A stretch of 64,000 bases of DNA from Vibrio ichthyoenteri ATCC 700023 (GCF_000222605.1 NZ_AFWF01000007.1:1-64000), one strand, 5' to 3'; counted from the first letter of the stretch, positions 1 to 9,885 are shown. Program-made: numbers and translations. Notes: generated from the letters alone by a model not told the origin.

Positions 1-32
1 CTTTTTTGATGTTACGTATTTCTTAGTATGAT

Positions 33-1340
33 TTACTTGGCTGGTTTAAGGCCTGCGTTCACATCTAAGATATCTTGCTCGCTCAGAGTACCTACTGCTT
101 GGCGCAGTTGCAGTACGCTTAGGATGTAGTCGTAACGTGCGTTTGATAGGCTCTTGTTCGCGTCATATAGGCGACGTGTTGAGTCTAATACGTCAACGAT
201 AGTACGCGTACCTACATCAAAACCCGCTTCGGTTGCTTCTAGTGCTGATTCTGCAGAGATAACAGTTTGCTCGTAAGCGCGCAATGCACCAATTGAAGCG
301 CTGATGTTGTTGTTAAAGGCACGAACATCTTTAACTACACTACGGTAAGTGGCTTCTAGATCTTGGCTTGCCGCGACGTAACCAAATTCAGCTTGTTTAG
401 TGGCTGATGTTACTGCGCCACCAGTGTATAGCGGAACGTCAAGTTGTAGGCCTAAATTTAAGTTATCGGAGTCTGTGCTGTTCATATCGCTATCGATATC
501 AGTAAGCGTGTAGCCTCCGCTAAGTCCTAGTGTTGGCAAGTGCCCAGAGCTAGCATTAGCAATGTTTTCTTTGGCAATATCTTGCTTAATACGGCTAGAT
601 AATAGGCTAAGGTTAGTTTTCTGAGCGTCTTCAACTAACTGGTTAATTGCAACAGATGTTTTGCTTGCAGAGAAGCGCTTGGTGTCTAACACTTCTAGAT
701 TAGTATGTTCTTGGCCAGTGATCTCACGTAGACCTTCATAGCTGTTAACTAAATCATTTTGTGCTAGAACTTCGTCTGCCAGTACTGAGTCGTATTGTGC
801 TTGTGCGTCATGAACGTCAGTAATTGCCGATAGGCCCACTTCAAAACGTTGTTTGGTTTGTTCTAGTTGGCGAGCAACCGCGGCTTTTTCTGCTTGAACG
901 AACACTAGGTTATCTTGAGCGCTTAGAACGTCAAAGTAAGCTTGTGCAACGCGCAAAATTAGCGCCTGTTGAGTAGCCGCGTAGGCTGCATCAGCTTGGC
1001 GTGCAGACATTTCTGCAATATCAAGCGTAATCCAGCTAGAGCGGTCGAATAGCTCTTGGGTAAAACCTACACTGGCTTTCCAGCCGTCGCTATCTGTCGA
1101 TAGGTTATGGTTTTCACCACGATTAATCTCATAGCCCGCCGTCAAAGATATCTGAGGTAATAGCGTTGCACGAGAAGACGTAATCGCTTCAAAAGCTTGG
1201 TCACGCGTTGCTGCTGCGCTAAGTAGCGTAGGATCGTTGTCCTTTGCTTGGTTGTAAATTTCTGTCAGCGTATCTGCCCAAGCAGAAGTGCTAAGACTAC
1301 CGAGTGCTGCACTGATAAAAAGTGGAAGCAGTTTTTTCAT
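33..1340 (-). CDS. tolC: Outer-membrane efflux channel TolC
   Basis: This 435-residue protein is the trimeric outer-membrane channel that joins inner-membrane pumps and type I secretion systems to the outside. The start is placed at the ATG giving MKKLLPLFISAALGS, which opens a clear signal peptide ending near AWA-DTLTEIYNQA; an upstream in-frame extension of 11 residues has no signal-peptide character. The mature protein shows the two-repeat layout of the TolC family, with coiled-coil-like Ala/Gln-rich helices (for example around LILRVAQAYFDVLSAQ) and the DVLDSTRRLYDA region near the C-terminus. It is divergent from nudF, as in other Vibrio and enteric genomes. Length is slightly below that of the E. 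coli protein. The family is certain; which pumps it serves cannot be read here. Confidence 0.95.
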   Translation of the reverse strand: MKKLLPLFISAALGSLSTSAWADTLTEIYNQAKDNDPTLLSAAATRDQAFEAITSSRATLLPQISLTAGYEINRGENHNLSTDSDGWKASVGFTQELFDRSSWITLDIAEMSARQADAAYAATQQALILRVAQAYFDVLSAQDNLVFVQAEKAAVARQLEQTKQRFEVGLSAITDVHDAQAQYDSVLADEVLAQNDLVNSYEGLREITGQEHTNLEVLDTKRFSASKTSVAINQLVEDAQKTNLSLLSSRIKQDIAKENIANASSGHLPTLGLSGGYTLTDIDSDMNSTDSDNLNLGLQLDVPLYTGGAVTSATKQAEFGYVAASQDLEATYRSVVKDVRAFNNNISASIGALRAYEQTVISAESALEATEAGFDVGTRTIVDVLDSTRRLYDANKSLSNARYDYILSVLQLRQAVGTLSEQDILDVNAGLKPAK

Positions 1341-1570
1341 GGGTTCGATCCCTGCCAAATAAAAAGAGGTCAATTGTTCAAGAGTTTAACTCAAATTGAC
1401 GCTAATTCACTCTAAACTTTGCATTCTTTTACAAATAATTGTCCAGCTGTGCAATAAAATCAGGCTCAACCTAAAAAAATCTAGAAAAATTATACAAAAA
1501 GTTGAAGTGTGTCGATGGAACAAGCGCTGTTCTCTGAGTAAACTATTAGATTCACTGACAGAGGTGCAAA

Positions 1571-2200
1571 ATGCAACAGGCTGACGATCAATCTCCACAG
1601 TTTACAAGCGAAGATGTCGAAATAATCTCAAAAGAGACGCTTTATCAAGGCTTTTTCAAAATGGTTAAGTACCGATTCAAGCATAAACTGTTTGAAGGCG
1701 GTTGGAGCCAAGAGATTGATCGTGAGATGTTTGAACGTGGCCATGCAGCGGCATTGTTGCCTTATGATGCCAAAACCGATCAAGTGGTTTTGGTCGAGCA
1801 AATTCGAGTGGGTGCACTTGAACATGCGCAACCTTGGCAGCTAGAAATTGTCGCTGGGATTATTGATCCCAATGAAAGCGCCCAAGATGTCGTGCGCAGA
1901 GAAGCACAGGAAGAGGCCGGAATTGAGGTGGCAAAGTTGGCCAAAGTGACCTCTTATTATCCTTCTTCTGGTGGCTGCTCTGAAAAATTGGATGTCTTTG
2001 TTGGTGAAGTCGATGCAAGCACCGCGTACGGCGTTCATGGTTTAGACTATGAAGGTGAAGATATTCGTGTGCATGTGGTAAGTCGTGAGCAGGCTTATCA
2101 ATGGGTAGTTGATGGCCGATTTGAAAATGGTGCGTCGATTATTGCCTTGCAATGGTTACAGCTCAATTATCAGCGTTTGAAGAGCGAATGGGACAACTAG
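1571..2200 (+). CDS. nudF: ADP-ribose pyrophosphatase (Nudix hydrolase NudF)
   Basis: A 209-residue Nudix hydrolase that splits ADP-ribose into AMP and ribose 5-phosphate in the cytoplasm. The Nudix box lies in the middle of the protein and reads G-x5-E-x7-REAQEEAGIE, preceded by the AGIIDP loop, which matches the ADP-ribose subfamily. The ATG is preceded by GAGGTG at a suitable distance. It heads a plus-strand run nudF-yqiB-cpdA-yqiA-parE-parC; the next gene starts 13 bases inside its 3' end, so the two are probably translationally coupled. The gene order matches that of E. coli and other vibrios. Confidence 0.95.
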   Translation: MQQADDQSPQFTSEDVEIISKETLYQGFFKMVKYRFKHKLFEGGWSQEIDREMFERGHAAALLPYDAKTDQVVLVEQIRVGALEHAQPWQLEIVAGIIDPNESAQDVVRREAQEEAGIEVAKLAKVTSYYPSSGGCSEKLDVFVGEVDASTAYGVHGLDYEGEDIRVHVVSREQAYQWVVDGRFENGASIIALQWLQLNYQRLKSEWDN

Positions 2201-2628
2201 CCAATAGAAAACCGTATCATGTTGATTTAGCAGAGTTGATGCGTGTGTATGAAACCAACTATGCAAAATTGAATGCACTGTTGCCGACGCAACCGAGTGT
2301 CGGTGATGTACGTTGCTATCAAGCGGCGAGCATGTCTTATCAAATACTCGTGGGAGAAGTCACAAAGTACACAACTTTGGTTGATATTTGTCAAAGTGAT
2401 GACGTTCCAGTATTTCCATTGCCGAAAATGTCTGTCAGGCTCTACCACGATGCTCGTGTGGCAGAAGTGTGTAGTAGTGATTATTTAAATCGAGTTAAGG
2501 CTCGATACGATTACCCGAATGATAAAATGGTTCAAAAAGATGAGAAAGCTCAATTGAATCGTTTTTTAGGGGATTGGTTATCGTTTTGTTTAAAGCATGG
2601 CATTAGCCGTTCGCCACTAAATATCTAG
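2188..2628 (+). CDS. yqiB: DUF1249 family protein YqiB
   Basis: A 146-residue cytoplasmic protein of the DUF1249 (YqiB) family, whose role is not established. The start is taken at the ATG giving MGQLANRKPYHVDLAELM, which overlaps the end of nudF by 13 bases; an upstream GTG in the same frame would add 12 residues lying inside nudF. The family signature is visible as the VYETNYAKLNALLP opening and the C-terminal LNRFLGDWLSFCLKHG. It sits between nudF and cpdA, the conserved neighbourhood of this family. Confidence 0.88.
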   Translation: MGQLANRKPYHVDLAELMRVYETNYAKLNALLPTQPSVGDVRCYQAASMSYQILVGEVTKYTTLVDICQSDDVPVFPLPKMSVRLYHDARVAEVCSSDYLNRVKARYDYPNDKMVQKDEKAQLNRFLGDWLSFCLKHGISRSPLNI

Positions 2629-2637
2629 GTTTTAGTT

Positions 2638-3363
2638 TTGAAAGTTTCGTCAAGCTCATCAGTTACAGACACTATCAAGTTAGTGCAGATTACCGATACC
2701 CATCTGTTTGCCGCAGAGGACGGGAGTTTGCTTAGCGTGAATACTAATGACAGCTTTTTAGCCGTTGTCGAAGCCGTGCGTCAGCAAGGTTTTGACTTTG
2801 ATGCTATTCTCGCCACGGGCGATATCTCTCAAGATCATACCGATGTGTCGTACCAACGTTTTGCGCAAGGCATTGAGCCGTTGGAAAAACCGTGCTTTTG
2901 GCTTCCGGGCAACCATGATTACAAGCCAAGTATGGGAACGGTATTACCCTCAAATCAGATCGTACAAGCAGAACATTCGTTGTTGGGTGACCATTGGCAG
3001 ATGATTTTGCTCGACTCTCAAGTTGAAGGGGTGCCTCATGGCCGCTTGAGTCAGCAACAGTTAGATTTACTTGATCATCAATTGAGTTTGCATCCTGAAC
3101 GTCATAGTTTGGTTTTACTGCACCATCACCCGGTGTTAGTTGGCAGTGCTTGGTTAGATCAGCACACCTTAAAAGATGCCGATGAATTTTGGCAAGTGGT
3201 GGCAAAGCATAATAATGTGCGTGCTATTTTGTGTGGTCATGTACACCAAGATATGCAGAAAGAATTCAGTGGCGCGACTGTGATCGCGACGCCATCGACC
3301 TGTGTGCAGTTCAAGCCTAATAGCGATGACTTTGCTTTAGATACTTGTTCTCCGGGCTGGTGA
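2638..3363 (+). pseudogene. cpdA: cAMP phosphodiesterase CpdA, C-terminally truncated by an in-frame TGA
   Basis: CpdA hydrolyses 3',5'-cyclic AMP and so lowers CRP activity. The metallophosphoesterase motifs are all present: QITDTHLF, GDISQD, GNHD, HHHP and GHVH. The start is a TTG at 2638 with a short AGG about 8 bases upstream. The frame stops at TGA (3361-3363) after FALDTCSPGW, giving 241 residues. The same frame then continues without interruption from 3364 to a TAA at 3457-3459 and encodes ELTLYPDGRFETQVQRLAGG and the ending NFDSSGY, which matches the C-terminus of intact CpdA proteins, where Arg follows the GW pair. The full gene would be 273 residues, the family's usual size. One C-to-T change in a CGA codon explains the stop. 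The metal ligands remain, so residual activity is possible; I list it as a probable broken gene. Confidence 0.85.
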
Positions 3364-3498
3364 GAGCTAACCTTGTACCCCGATGGTCGATTTGAAACAC
3401 AAGTCCAGCGTCTTGCTGGCGGTTTATTCTTGCCCAATTTTGATTCAAGCGGTTACTAATTTCGCCGCTTGAGCTTATCTTACTTTGAGAGTTCTGCG

Positions 3499-4080
3499 AT
3501 GAAACCTTCACTATTGCTTTATATTCACGGCTTTAACAGTTCTCCCTTGTCACATAAAGCCAATGTGATGAAGCAATATTGTGCGCAGCATAGACCCGAT
3601 ATCAAAGTGGTTATCCCTCAACTTCCTTGTTTTCCTCAGCAGGCGGCAGAGCACCTCATCAGCCTGATTGAACAATATCAACCGGATTATCACATTGGCT
3701 TGGTTGGGAGTTCGCTTGGTGGCTACATGTCAACTTGGCTCAACGCTCAATTTGGTTTTAAAGCGGTACTGGTTAACCCTGCGGTTAAACCTTATGAATT
3801 ATTGATGGATTATCTTGGTGAACAAGAAAATCCCTACACACACGAACATTATGTTTTACACGAACACCACATTGATGAGCTAAAAGCTCTCGATGCTGTT
3901 CAATTAAGTAACCCTAGTGATTTTTGGCTTTTGCAACAAACAGAAGATGAAGTATTGGATTATCGCCAAGCGGTCGCCAAGTACGCGTTAGCAAAACAGA
4001 CCGTCGAACAGGGTGGTGATCATAGCTTTGTTGAGTTCGAACGTTACCCACAACAAATCATCGAATTCTTAAAGTTGTAG
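3499..4080 (+). CDS. yqiA: YqiA-type alpha/beta-hydrolase esterase
   Basis: A 193-residue cytoplasmic esterase of the UPF0227/YqiA family. The start is the ATG giving MKPSLLLYIHGFNSSPLSH; an upstream in-frame TTG is less likely. The oxyanion strand YIHGFNSSP and the nucleophile elbow GSSLGGYMS (Ser within G-x-S-x-G) are visible, followed by the late catalytic His in GGDHSFVEF. It lies between cpdA and parE, as in enteric bacteria. Its natural substrate is unknown; it has been studied only with model acyl esters in E. coli. Confidence 0.9.
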   Translation: MKPSLLLYIHGFNSSPLSHKANVMKQYCAQHRPDIKVVIPQLPCFPQQAAEHLISLIEQYQPDYHIGLVGSSLGGYMSTWLNAQFGFKAVLVNPAVKPYELLMDYLGEQENPYTHEHYVLHEHHIDELKALDAVQLSNPSDFWLLQQTEDEVLDYRQAVAKYALAKQTVEQGGDHSFVEFERYPQQIIEFLKL

Positions 4081-4178
4081 CCCGAAGTTAATGGTTTTCT
4101 TCTACGATTGAATTGTGGTTTTTTTTGCCATTCATTGAGGGAAGAGTCATAAATTTGCTTGTTACTTACGTATCTCAC

Positions 4179-4205
4179 TTGACATAAACTGGTCTCTTCC
4201 AGACT
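4179..4205 (+). promoter_or_regulatory. Candidate parE promoter
   Basis: TTGACA at 4179-4184 is a perfect -35 element. A -10 element is weak: GACTAT lies 17 bases further on. The site is about 140 bases upstream of parE, leaving room for the leader hairpins at 4234-4280. Confidence 0.4.
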
Positions 4206-4233
4206 ATGTTCCCCTTGTACTATTGCAGTTGAA

Positions 4234-4280
4234 AAACGCTGAGAGATTCAGCGTTTGTGACGTTTTTTAACCAATGTCAC
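4234..4280 (+). promoter_or_regulatory. Two consecutive hairpins in the parE leader
   Basis: AAACGCTGA (4234-4242) pairs perfectly with TCAGCGTTT (4248-4256) around a 5-base loop. Immediately after it GTGAC (4257-4261) can pair with GTCAC (4276-4280), with a run of six T in the loop. The pair could be a partial terminator or attenuator between yqiA and parE; function is inferred only from the sequence. Confidence 0.4.
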
Positions 4281-4341
4281 CTAGGCTGACTAAGCGCTCT
4301 GCATGGTAACCATTAAATCTCTATAACGATAATTCCGTATT

Positions 4342-6222
4342 ATGACTGAACAATATAATGCTGGAGCCATTGAGGTTCTTAATGGCTTGGAGCCAGTACG
4401 TCGCCGACCAGGGATGTATACGGATACAGCGCGTCCAAACCATTTAGGCCAAGAAGTTATCGACAACAGTGTCGATGAAGCGCTCGCCGGACATGCCTCT
4501 AAGGTACAAGTTATTCTTCATGCCGATCAATCATTAGAAGTTATTGATGATGGCCGCGGCATGCCTGTAGATATACACCCAGAAGAAAAAATCTCAGGTG
4601 TGGAGCTGATTTTCTGTAAGCTGCATGCTGGTGGTAAGTTCTCGAATAAAAATTACCAGTTCTCTGGTGGTCTTCACGGGGTGGGTATCTCAGTAGTAAA
4701 CGCCCTATCTAAACGTGTTGAAGTTGCGGTAAAACGTGACGGCCAGATCTATGAAATGGCGTTTGAACACGGTAATAAAGTTGAAGAGCTGACCGTAACA
4801 GGCACATGTGGTCGCCGTAATAAAGGCACCAGTGTACATTTCTGGCCAGATACCAGTTATTTCGATTCACCGAACTTCTCTGTGACGCGCTTGGTGAACA
4901 ACCTACGTGCCAAAGCGGTTTTGTGCCCAGGCTTAGAAATTACCTTTTCTGACAAAGTAAACAATCAAGAGCATCGCTGGTTCTACGAAGATGGTCTAAC
5001 CGATTATTTAGCTGAAGGCGTAAAAGGCTATACAGTCTTGCCTGAAGTGCCATTTACTGGCGAGTTCTCTGCAGAAACGGAAGCGGCACACTGGGCGGTC
5101 ATTTGGCAACCTGAAGGCGGTGAGATGATCACCGAAAGCTACGTTAACCTGATCCCTACCGCTCAAGGTGGTACTCACGTTAATGGTCTGCGCCAAGGTT
5201 TGCTTGATGCCATGCGTGAGTTCTGTGAATTCCGCAATTTGCTCCCACGTGGAGTGAAGTTAACCGGTGATGATGTATTTGACCGTTGTTCTTATGTTCT
5301 CTCGGTTAAAATGCAAGATCCTCAGTTTGCAGGCCAAACCAAAGAACGCCTTTCTTCTCGTCAAACGGCAGCATTTGTCTCTGGCGTGGTGAAAGACGTG
5401 TTTAGCTTATGGTTAAACGAGAAGCCTCAGTTGGCTGAGCAATTGGCGGAAGTGTGTATTGCCAATGCCCACCGCCGTATGCGTGCAAGTAAGAAAGTCG
5501 TACGTAAGAAAATTGCCTCAGGTCCTGCGTTGCCAGGAAAATTAACCGACTGTTCGGTACAAGATCTTAACCGCACTGAAATCTTCTTTGTGGAAGGGGA
5601 CTCGGCAGGCGGCTCGGCTAAACAAGCCCGTGATCGTGAATTCCAGGCGGTCATGCCATTGCGCGGTAAGATTTTGAATACGTGGGAAGTGGCTGCTGAT
5701 CAAGTGCTTGCATCACAAGAAGTGCATGACATTTCTGTGGCTTTGGGTATTGACCCTGATAGTGATGATTTAAGCGGATTGCGTTACGGTAAAATCTGTA
5801 TCCTTGCCGATGCGGACTCGGATGGGCTGCATATCGCAACACTATTGTGTGCGCTATTTACCCGCCATTTCCGAACGCTGACTGAAGCGGGTCATATTTA
5901 CGTAGCGATGCCGCCACTTTACCGCATCGACTGTGGCAAAGAAGTATTCTATGCCCTTGATGATGACGAGAAAGAAGGTGTACTTGAACGTCTATCGAAG
6001 AAAAAAGCCAAAATCAACGTGCAGCGATTTAAAGGTCTGGGTGAGATGAACCCACTTCAGTTGCGCGAAACCACCATGGACCCGAATACGCGTCGTCTTG
6101 TTCAGTTAACCATTGATGACAATGAAGCGACCATGGAAATGATGGATATGTTGCTAGGTAAAAAGCGTGCCGACGATCGTCGCGCATGGCTGCAACGCAA
6201 CGGCGATTTGGCAGAGGTTTAA
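4342..6222 (+). CDS. parE: DNA topoisomerase IV subunit B
   Basis: ParE supplies the ATPase and TOPRIM parts of topoisomerase IV, which unlinks daughter chromosomes. The 626-residue protein begins with the GHKL ATPase domain (DNSVDEALAGHA, DDGRGMPVD, GGLHGVGISVVNAL), followed by the transducer domain and then the TOPRIM domain with EGDSAGGSAKQARDREFQA and the metal-binding DADSDG. The length matches the family. It is followed after 3 bases by parC, so the two subunits are made from one transcript. No unusual substitutions stand out in the visible motifs. Confidence 0.98.
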   Translation: MTEQYNAGAIEVLNGLEPVRRRPGMYTDTARPNHLGQEVIDNSVDEALAGHASKVQVILHADQSLEVIDDGRGMPVDIHPEEKISGVELIFCKLHAGGKFSNKNYQFSGGLHGVGISVVNALSKRVEVAVKRDGQIYEMAFEHGNKVEELTVTGTCGRRNKGTSVHFWPDTSYFDSPNFSVTRLVNNLRAKAVLCPGLEITFSDKVNNQEHRWFYEDGLTDYLAEGVKGYTVLPEVPFTGEFSAETEAAHWAVIWQPEGGEMITESYVNLIPTAQGGTHVNGLRQGLLDAMREFCEFRNLLPRGVKLTGDDVFDRCSYVLSVKMQDPQFAGQTKERLSSRQTAAFVSGVVKDVFSLWLNEKPQLAEQLAEVCIANAHRRMRASKKVVRKKIASGPALPGKLTDCSVQDLNRTEIFFVEGDSAGGSAKQARDREFQAVMPLRGKILNTWEVAADQVLASQEVHDISVALGIDPDSDDLSGLRYGKICILADADSDGLHIATLLCALFTRHFRTLTEAGHIYVAMPPLYRIDCGKEVFYALDDDEKEGVLERLSKKKAKINVQRFKGLGEMNPLQLRETTMDPNTRRLVQLTIDDNEATMEMMDMLLGKKRADDRRAWLQRNGDLAEV

Positions 6223-6225
6223 CGA

Positions 6226-8511
6226 ATGTCTACAGAAATTACCTTTGATGGCGTTGAACAGTTGCCAATGCGCAAGTTCACTGAAGACGCTTATCTAAAC
6301 TATTCGATGTACGTAATTATGGACCGTGCGTTGCCGTATATTGGCGACGGTTTGAAACCGGTTCAACGACGTATTATCTATGCCATGTCGGAGCTTGGTC
6401 TTTCGGCATCGGCAAAGTATAAGAAATCAGCACGTACCGTTGGTGACGTGTTGGGTAAATACCATCCTCACGGCGACTCTGCGTGTTATGAGGCGATGGT
6501 ATTGATGGCTCAGCCATTCTCCTACCGTTACCCATTGGTTGACGGTCAAGGTAACTGGGGTGCGCCTGACGATCCAAAATCATTCGCGGCAATGCGTTAT
6601 ACCGAAGCAAAACTGTCAAAGTTTGCGGAAGTTTTGCTTGGCGAATTAGGCCAAGGCACGGTGGAGTGGCAACCAAACTTTGACGGCACGATGAAAGAGC
6701 CGCAAATGTTGCCAGCACGTTTGCCACATATCCTGCTAAATGGTGTTACCGGTATCGCAGTTGGTATGGCGACCGACATTCCGCCACACAACGTGCGCGA
6801 AGTGGTCGATGCGACAATTCACATGATCGATAATCCAAAAGCGGAATTATCCGATGTGATGCAATTTGTTAAAGGCCCTGACTACCCGACTGAAGCCGAA
6901 ATTACCTCGCCAAAAGCGGAAATTGAAAAAATTTACCGCACCGGCCGTGGCAGCATTAAGATGCGCGCGGTATGGCATAAAGAAGGTTCAGACATTGTCA
7001 TCACGGCGCTGCCGCACCAAACTTCTGGTGCGAAGCTGCTTGAGCAAATTGCCAACCAAATGCGTGCGAAGAAGCTGCCAATGGTCGACGATCTGCGTGA
7101 TGAGTCGGATCATGAGAACCCAACTCGTATCGTGATTGTGCCACGCTCAAACCGTATTGATTGCGATCAGTTGATGAATCACCTGTTTGCTTCAACGGAT
7201 CTTGAAAAGAGCTTCCGCGTTAACTTGAACATGATTGGTCTTGATAATCGTCCTCAAGTTAAAGGCTTAGTACAAATCCTATCTGAGTGGATTGAATTCC
7301 GCCGTGATACCGTAACACGTCGTCTACAATATCGTCTTGATAAAGTGATGGCTCGTCTGCACATCTTAGAAGGTTTGCTGGTTGCGTATCTCAACCTTGA
7401 TGAAGTGATTGAGATTATCCGTACTGAAGATGATCCGAAAGCGGTGTTAATGGCACGCTTTGGGGTTTCTGACATTCAAGCGGATGCGATTTTAGATATC
7501 AAACTTCGTAACTTAGCGAAGTTAGAAGAGATGAAGATTCGCGGTGAACAAGACGAACTCGAGAAAGAGCGCGAAAAATTAGAGCAGTTGTTAGGTTCTG
7601 AGCGTCGTTTAAATACTTTGCTGAAGAAAGAGATCAAAGCCGATGCTGAGAAGTATGGTGATGATCGCCGCTCTCCATTAATTGAGCGAGCTGAAGCAAA
7701 AGCGATGACTGAACGTGATTTGGTTCCAAGTGAGCCGATTACTGTTGTACTGTCTGAAAAAGGCTGGATTCGTCATGCCAAAGGCCATGAAGTTGATGGC
7801 GAGAGCTTGAGCTACAAGTCTGGTGACCAATACCTTGCGCATGCGCGTGGTAAGAGTAACCAGCAAGCGGTGTTCTTAGGCAGTGATGGTCGTAGCTATT
7901 CATTAGAATCGCATTCATTACCATCCGCTCGTAGCCAAGGTGAACCCATTACCGGACGCTTAAATGTGGCGCCAGGTACATCGATTCGTCAAGTGGTGAT
8001 GGGCGAAGATGATCAGCTATGGCTGATTGGCTCTGATGCGGGTTATGGTTTTGTGTGTAAAGGCGCAGAGTTACTGTCGAAGAACCGCAGCGGTAAGGCG
8101 TTGGTGAGTTTACCGCAGAATTCACAAGTGATTGTGCCACAAACCATTAATGACTTAGAAAATGATGAAATCTTAGCGATCACTAACCAAGGCCGTATGT
8201 TGTTGTTCCCAATTAAGGAACTGCCACAATTAGGTAAAGGTAAGGGTAATAAGATCATCAATATACCAGCGGCGAAAGCGAAAGAGCGTGAGGAAATTGT
8301 TTCTCACCTAATTTCTATTCCGCAAAATAGCACGGTTACCCTGTATGCTGGTAAGCGCAAGCTGGGCTTGAAGCCGTCAGATTTGGAAAACTTCCGCGGA
8401 GAACGTGGTCGTCGTGGTGGTTTATTACCAAGAGGACTACAGCGAGTCACCAGTATTGAAGTTGAGGTGGCAACGGACACCAGCAATGAAATGCCTGCTG
8501 ATGGTGAATAA
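6226..8511 (+). CDS. parC: DNA topoisomerase IV subunit A
   Basis: ParC cuts and rejoins the DNA in topoisomerase IV. In the 761-residue protein the catalytic tyrosine is in [11 protein letters not shown] (residue 125). The quinolone-resistance region reads [12 protein letters not shown], with Ser85 and Glu89, the susceptible form. The C-terminal beta-propeller follows from about residue 500. The start ATG lies 3 bases after the parE stop. A strong terminator follows at 8530, where degS converges from the other strand. Confidence 0.98.
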   Translation: MSTEITFDGVEQLPMRKFTEDAYLNYSMYVIMDRALPYIGDGLKPVQRRIIYAMSELGLSASAKYKKSARTVGDVLGKYHPHGDSACYEAMVLMAQPFSYRYPLVDGQGNWGAPDDPKSFAAMRYTEAKLSKFAEVLLGELGQGTVEWQPNFDGTMKEPQMLPARLPHILLNGVTGIAVGMATDIPPHNVREVVDATIHMIDNPKAELSDVMQFVKGPDYPTEAEITSPKAEIEKIYRTGRGSIKMRAVWHKEGSDIVITALPHQTSGAKLLEQIANQMRAKKLPMVDDLRDESDHENPTRIVIVPRSNRIDCDQLMNHLFASTDLEKSFRVNLNMIGLDNRPQVKGLVQILSEWIEFRRDTVTRRLQYRLDKVMARLHILEGLLVAYLNLDEVIEIIRTEDDPKAVLMARFGVSDIQADAILDIKLRNLAKLEEMKIRGEQDELEKEREKLEQLLGSERRLNTLLKKEIKADAEKYGDDRRSPLIERAEAKAMTERDLVPSEPITVVLSEKGWIRHAKGHEVDGESLSYKSGDQYLAHARGKSNQQAVFLGSDGRSYSLESHSLPSARSQGEPITGRLNVAPGTSIRQVVMGEDDQLWLIGSDAGYGFVCKGAELLSKNRSGKALVSLPQNSQVIVPQTINDLENDEILAITNQGRMLLFPIKELPQLGKGKGNKIINIPAAKAKEREEIVSHLISIPQNSTVTLYAGKRKLGLKPSDLENFRGERGRRGGLLPRGLQRVTSIEVEVATDTSNEMPADGE

Positions 8512-8529
8512 CCAACCCAGATAATCAAA

Positions 8530-8556
8530 ATCCCAGCCATTGGCTGGGATTTTTGT
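8530..8556. terminator. Bidirectional terminator between parC and degS
   Basis: ATCCCAGCC pairs with GGCTGGGAT around ATT, followed by TTTTTG. The complementary strand also ends in a T-rich run, so it can serve both convergent genes. Confidence 0.85.
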
Positions 8557-8629
8557 TTTGTGCTTTGATTAAGTTTTTATTGGAAAAAGCGCTTGGAAGA
8601 GTCATCGCGCTTATGGTGATCACTGGCCG

Positions 8630-9694
8630 CTATTCGCGCGTGTCTTCCATTATGGTGACGGGGATAGTCAACTCTTTGCCTTTACGTAAAACCAATAAAT
8701 CAACAGTGGTACCGGGTCTTAAATCCGTGACCATTTCCATCACGCTTTGGCGGCCGTTGATTTTTTGCCCGTCGATTTTTAGGATCACGTCTTGTGCTTG
8801 GAAACCTGAATTTGCCGCTGGGCCATTGGGGTCTACACCCAACACCACGATACCGCCGATATGTTCATTACCTAACAACCGAGCCGTGACCGGAGTGATA
8901 TCTTGTCCATCGATACCGATATAACCACGAATGACTCGACCATCAGCGATAATCTTGTTCATGATGACGTTAGCTAACGAGTAGGGAATCGCAAATGAGA
9001 TACCATAGGTTTCAAGCTCAGTCGCTTGTTGGAATGAGGCGGTGTTGATACCTACAAGCTCGCCTCGAGTGTTGACTAACGCACCACCAGAGTTACCTTC
9101 GTTAATCGCAGCATCGGTTTGGATAAACGCTTGGCGACCATCGGCGCTGATAGAAGATCGGCCTGTGGCGGAGATAATGCCAAAAGTGGTTGTTTGACCG
9201 AGATTGTATGGGTTACCAATCGCCAATACCACATCGCCCACTTTGGCTTTGTAATCTGGGTTGAGTGGAATTACCGGTAGATTTGAACCTTCCACTCGCA
9301 AGATCGCAATGTCTGTGCGGCGGTCTTTTCCAACCAACTGTGCGGCGGCAGCGCGTCCATCTTGCAGTGCTACAATGATCTGGTCTGCTTGAGCGACCAC
9401 ATGGTAGTTAGTGATGATGTAGCCTTTCTCACTAACAATGACTCCAGAACCAAGTCCTTGAGTCAGCAGCTTAGAGCGATCATCTTCGGTGTATTTGCGG
9501 CTATAGATATTGACGACAGCCGGTGCCGCTCTATGGACCGCTTCATTGAACGATAGCTGCATTGAAGCAATATTGCTGACTGGATTGGTGATGTTCTCAG
9601 GCAATATATTGGTGCGAAGAGAAGGCACGGCTATCAATAGCAACGCCGCGGTGGCTAAACCTAGCCCTACAGAACGTAAAATAAAACCGAGCAT
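8630..9694 (-). CDS. degS: Membrane-anchored site-1 protease DegS
   Basis: DegS senses misfolded outer-membrane proteins and makes the first cut in the anti-sigma factor RseA, starting the sigma-E response. The 354-residue protein starts at the ATG giving MLGFILRSVGLGLATAALLL, an N-terminal membrane anchor. The trypsin-like triad is visible as TNYHVV (His), RRTDIAIL (Asp) and GNSGGAL (Ser), followed by one PDZ domain. It lies next to degQ on the same strand, the usual arrangement, but 191 bases with a terminator hairpin separate them, so it probably has its own promoter. Confidence 0.96.
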   Translation of the reverse strand: MLGFILRSVGLGLATAALLLIAVPSLRTNILPENITNPVSNIASMQLSFNEAVHRAAPAVVNIYSRKYTEDDRSKLLTQGLGSGVIVSEKGYIITNYHVVAQADQIIVALQDGRAAAAQLVGKDRRTDIAILRVEGSNLPVIPLNPDYKAKVGDVVLAIGNPYNLGQTTTFGIISATGRSSISADGRQAFIQTDAAINEGNSGGALVNTRGELVGINTASFQQATELETYGISFAIPYSLANVIMNKIIADGRVIRGYIGIDGQDITPVTARLLGNEHIGGIVVLGVDPNGPAANSGFQAQDVILKIDGQKINGRQSVMEMVTDLRPGTTVDLLVLRKGKELTIPVTIMEDTRE

Positions 9695-9743
9695 ACTATC
9701 CCTAAAATCAATGTCATACAGGCAACAAACAATCAAGGATAGC

Positions 9744-9783
9744 ATTATATAAAAAGGACAGCGAATTTCTCCGTTGTCCTTTT
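9744..9783 (-). terminator. degQ terminator overlapping a candidate degS -10 element
   Basis: On the minus strand AAAAGGACA and TGTCCTTTT form a hairpin (9752-9783) followed by TTTTTATATAATGC. The same T-rich tail contains TATAAT (9744-9749), about 50 bases before the degS start. The terminator reading is the stronger of the two. Confidence 0.6.
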
Positions 9784-9810
9784 AAATCAATATCGCGTTT
9801 TACTGCTTCG

Positions 9811-9841
9811 CGAGGACAACGCCTGATGTGAGTTGTCCTCG
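9811..9841. repeat. Perfect 10-bp inverted repeat downstream of degQ
   Basis: CGAGGACAAC at 9811-9820 pairs perfectly with GTTGTCCTCG at 9832-9841. There is no T-run on the minus strand, so it may be a stabilising 3' hairpin of the degQ mRNA, preceding the terminator nearer 9750. Confidence 0.6.
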
Positions 9842-9885
9842 TGTTTTCTCATGAAAGCTCTTCATGGAAGCGCAAGTTGTGGGAA

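Noticed and set aside
1396-1584. 62-codon frame before nudF
   Set aside because: It lies in the tolC/nudF divergent promoter region, overlaps the nudF start and has no family match.
3361-3363. TGA in cpdA as a selenocysteine codon
   Set aside because: No selenocysteine-insertion hairpin is obvious, and the position is Arg in the family, not Cys or a metal ligand.
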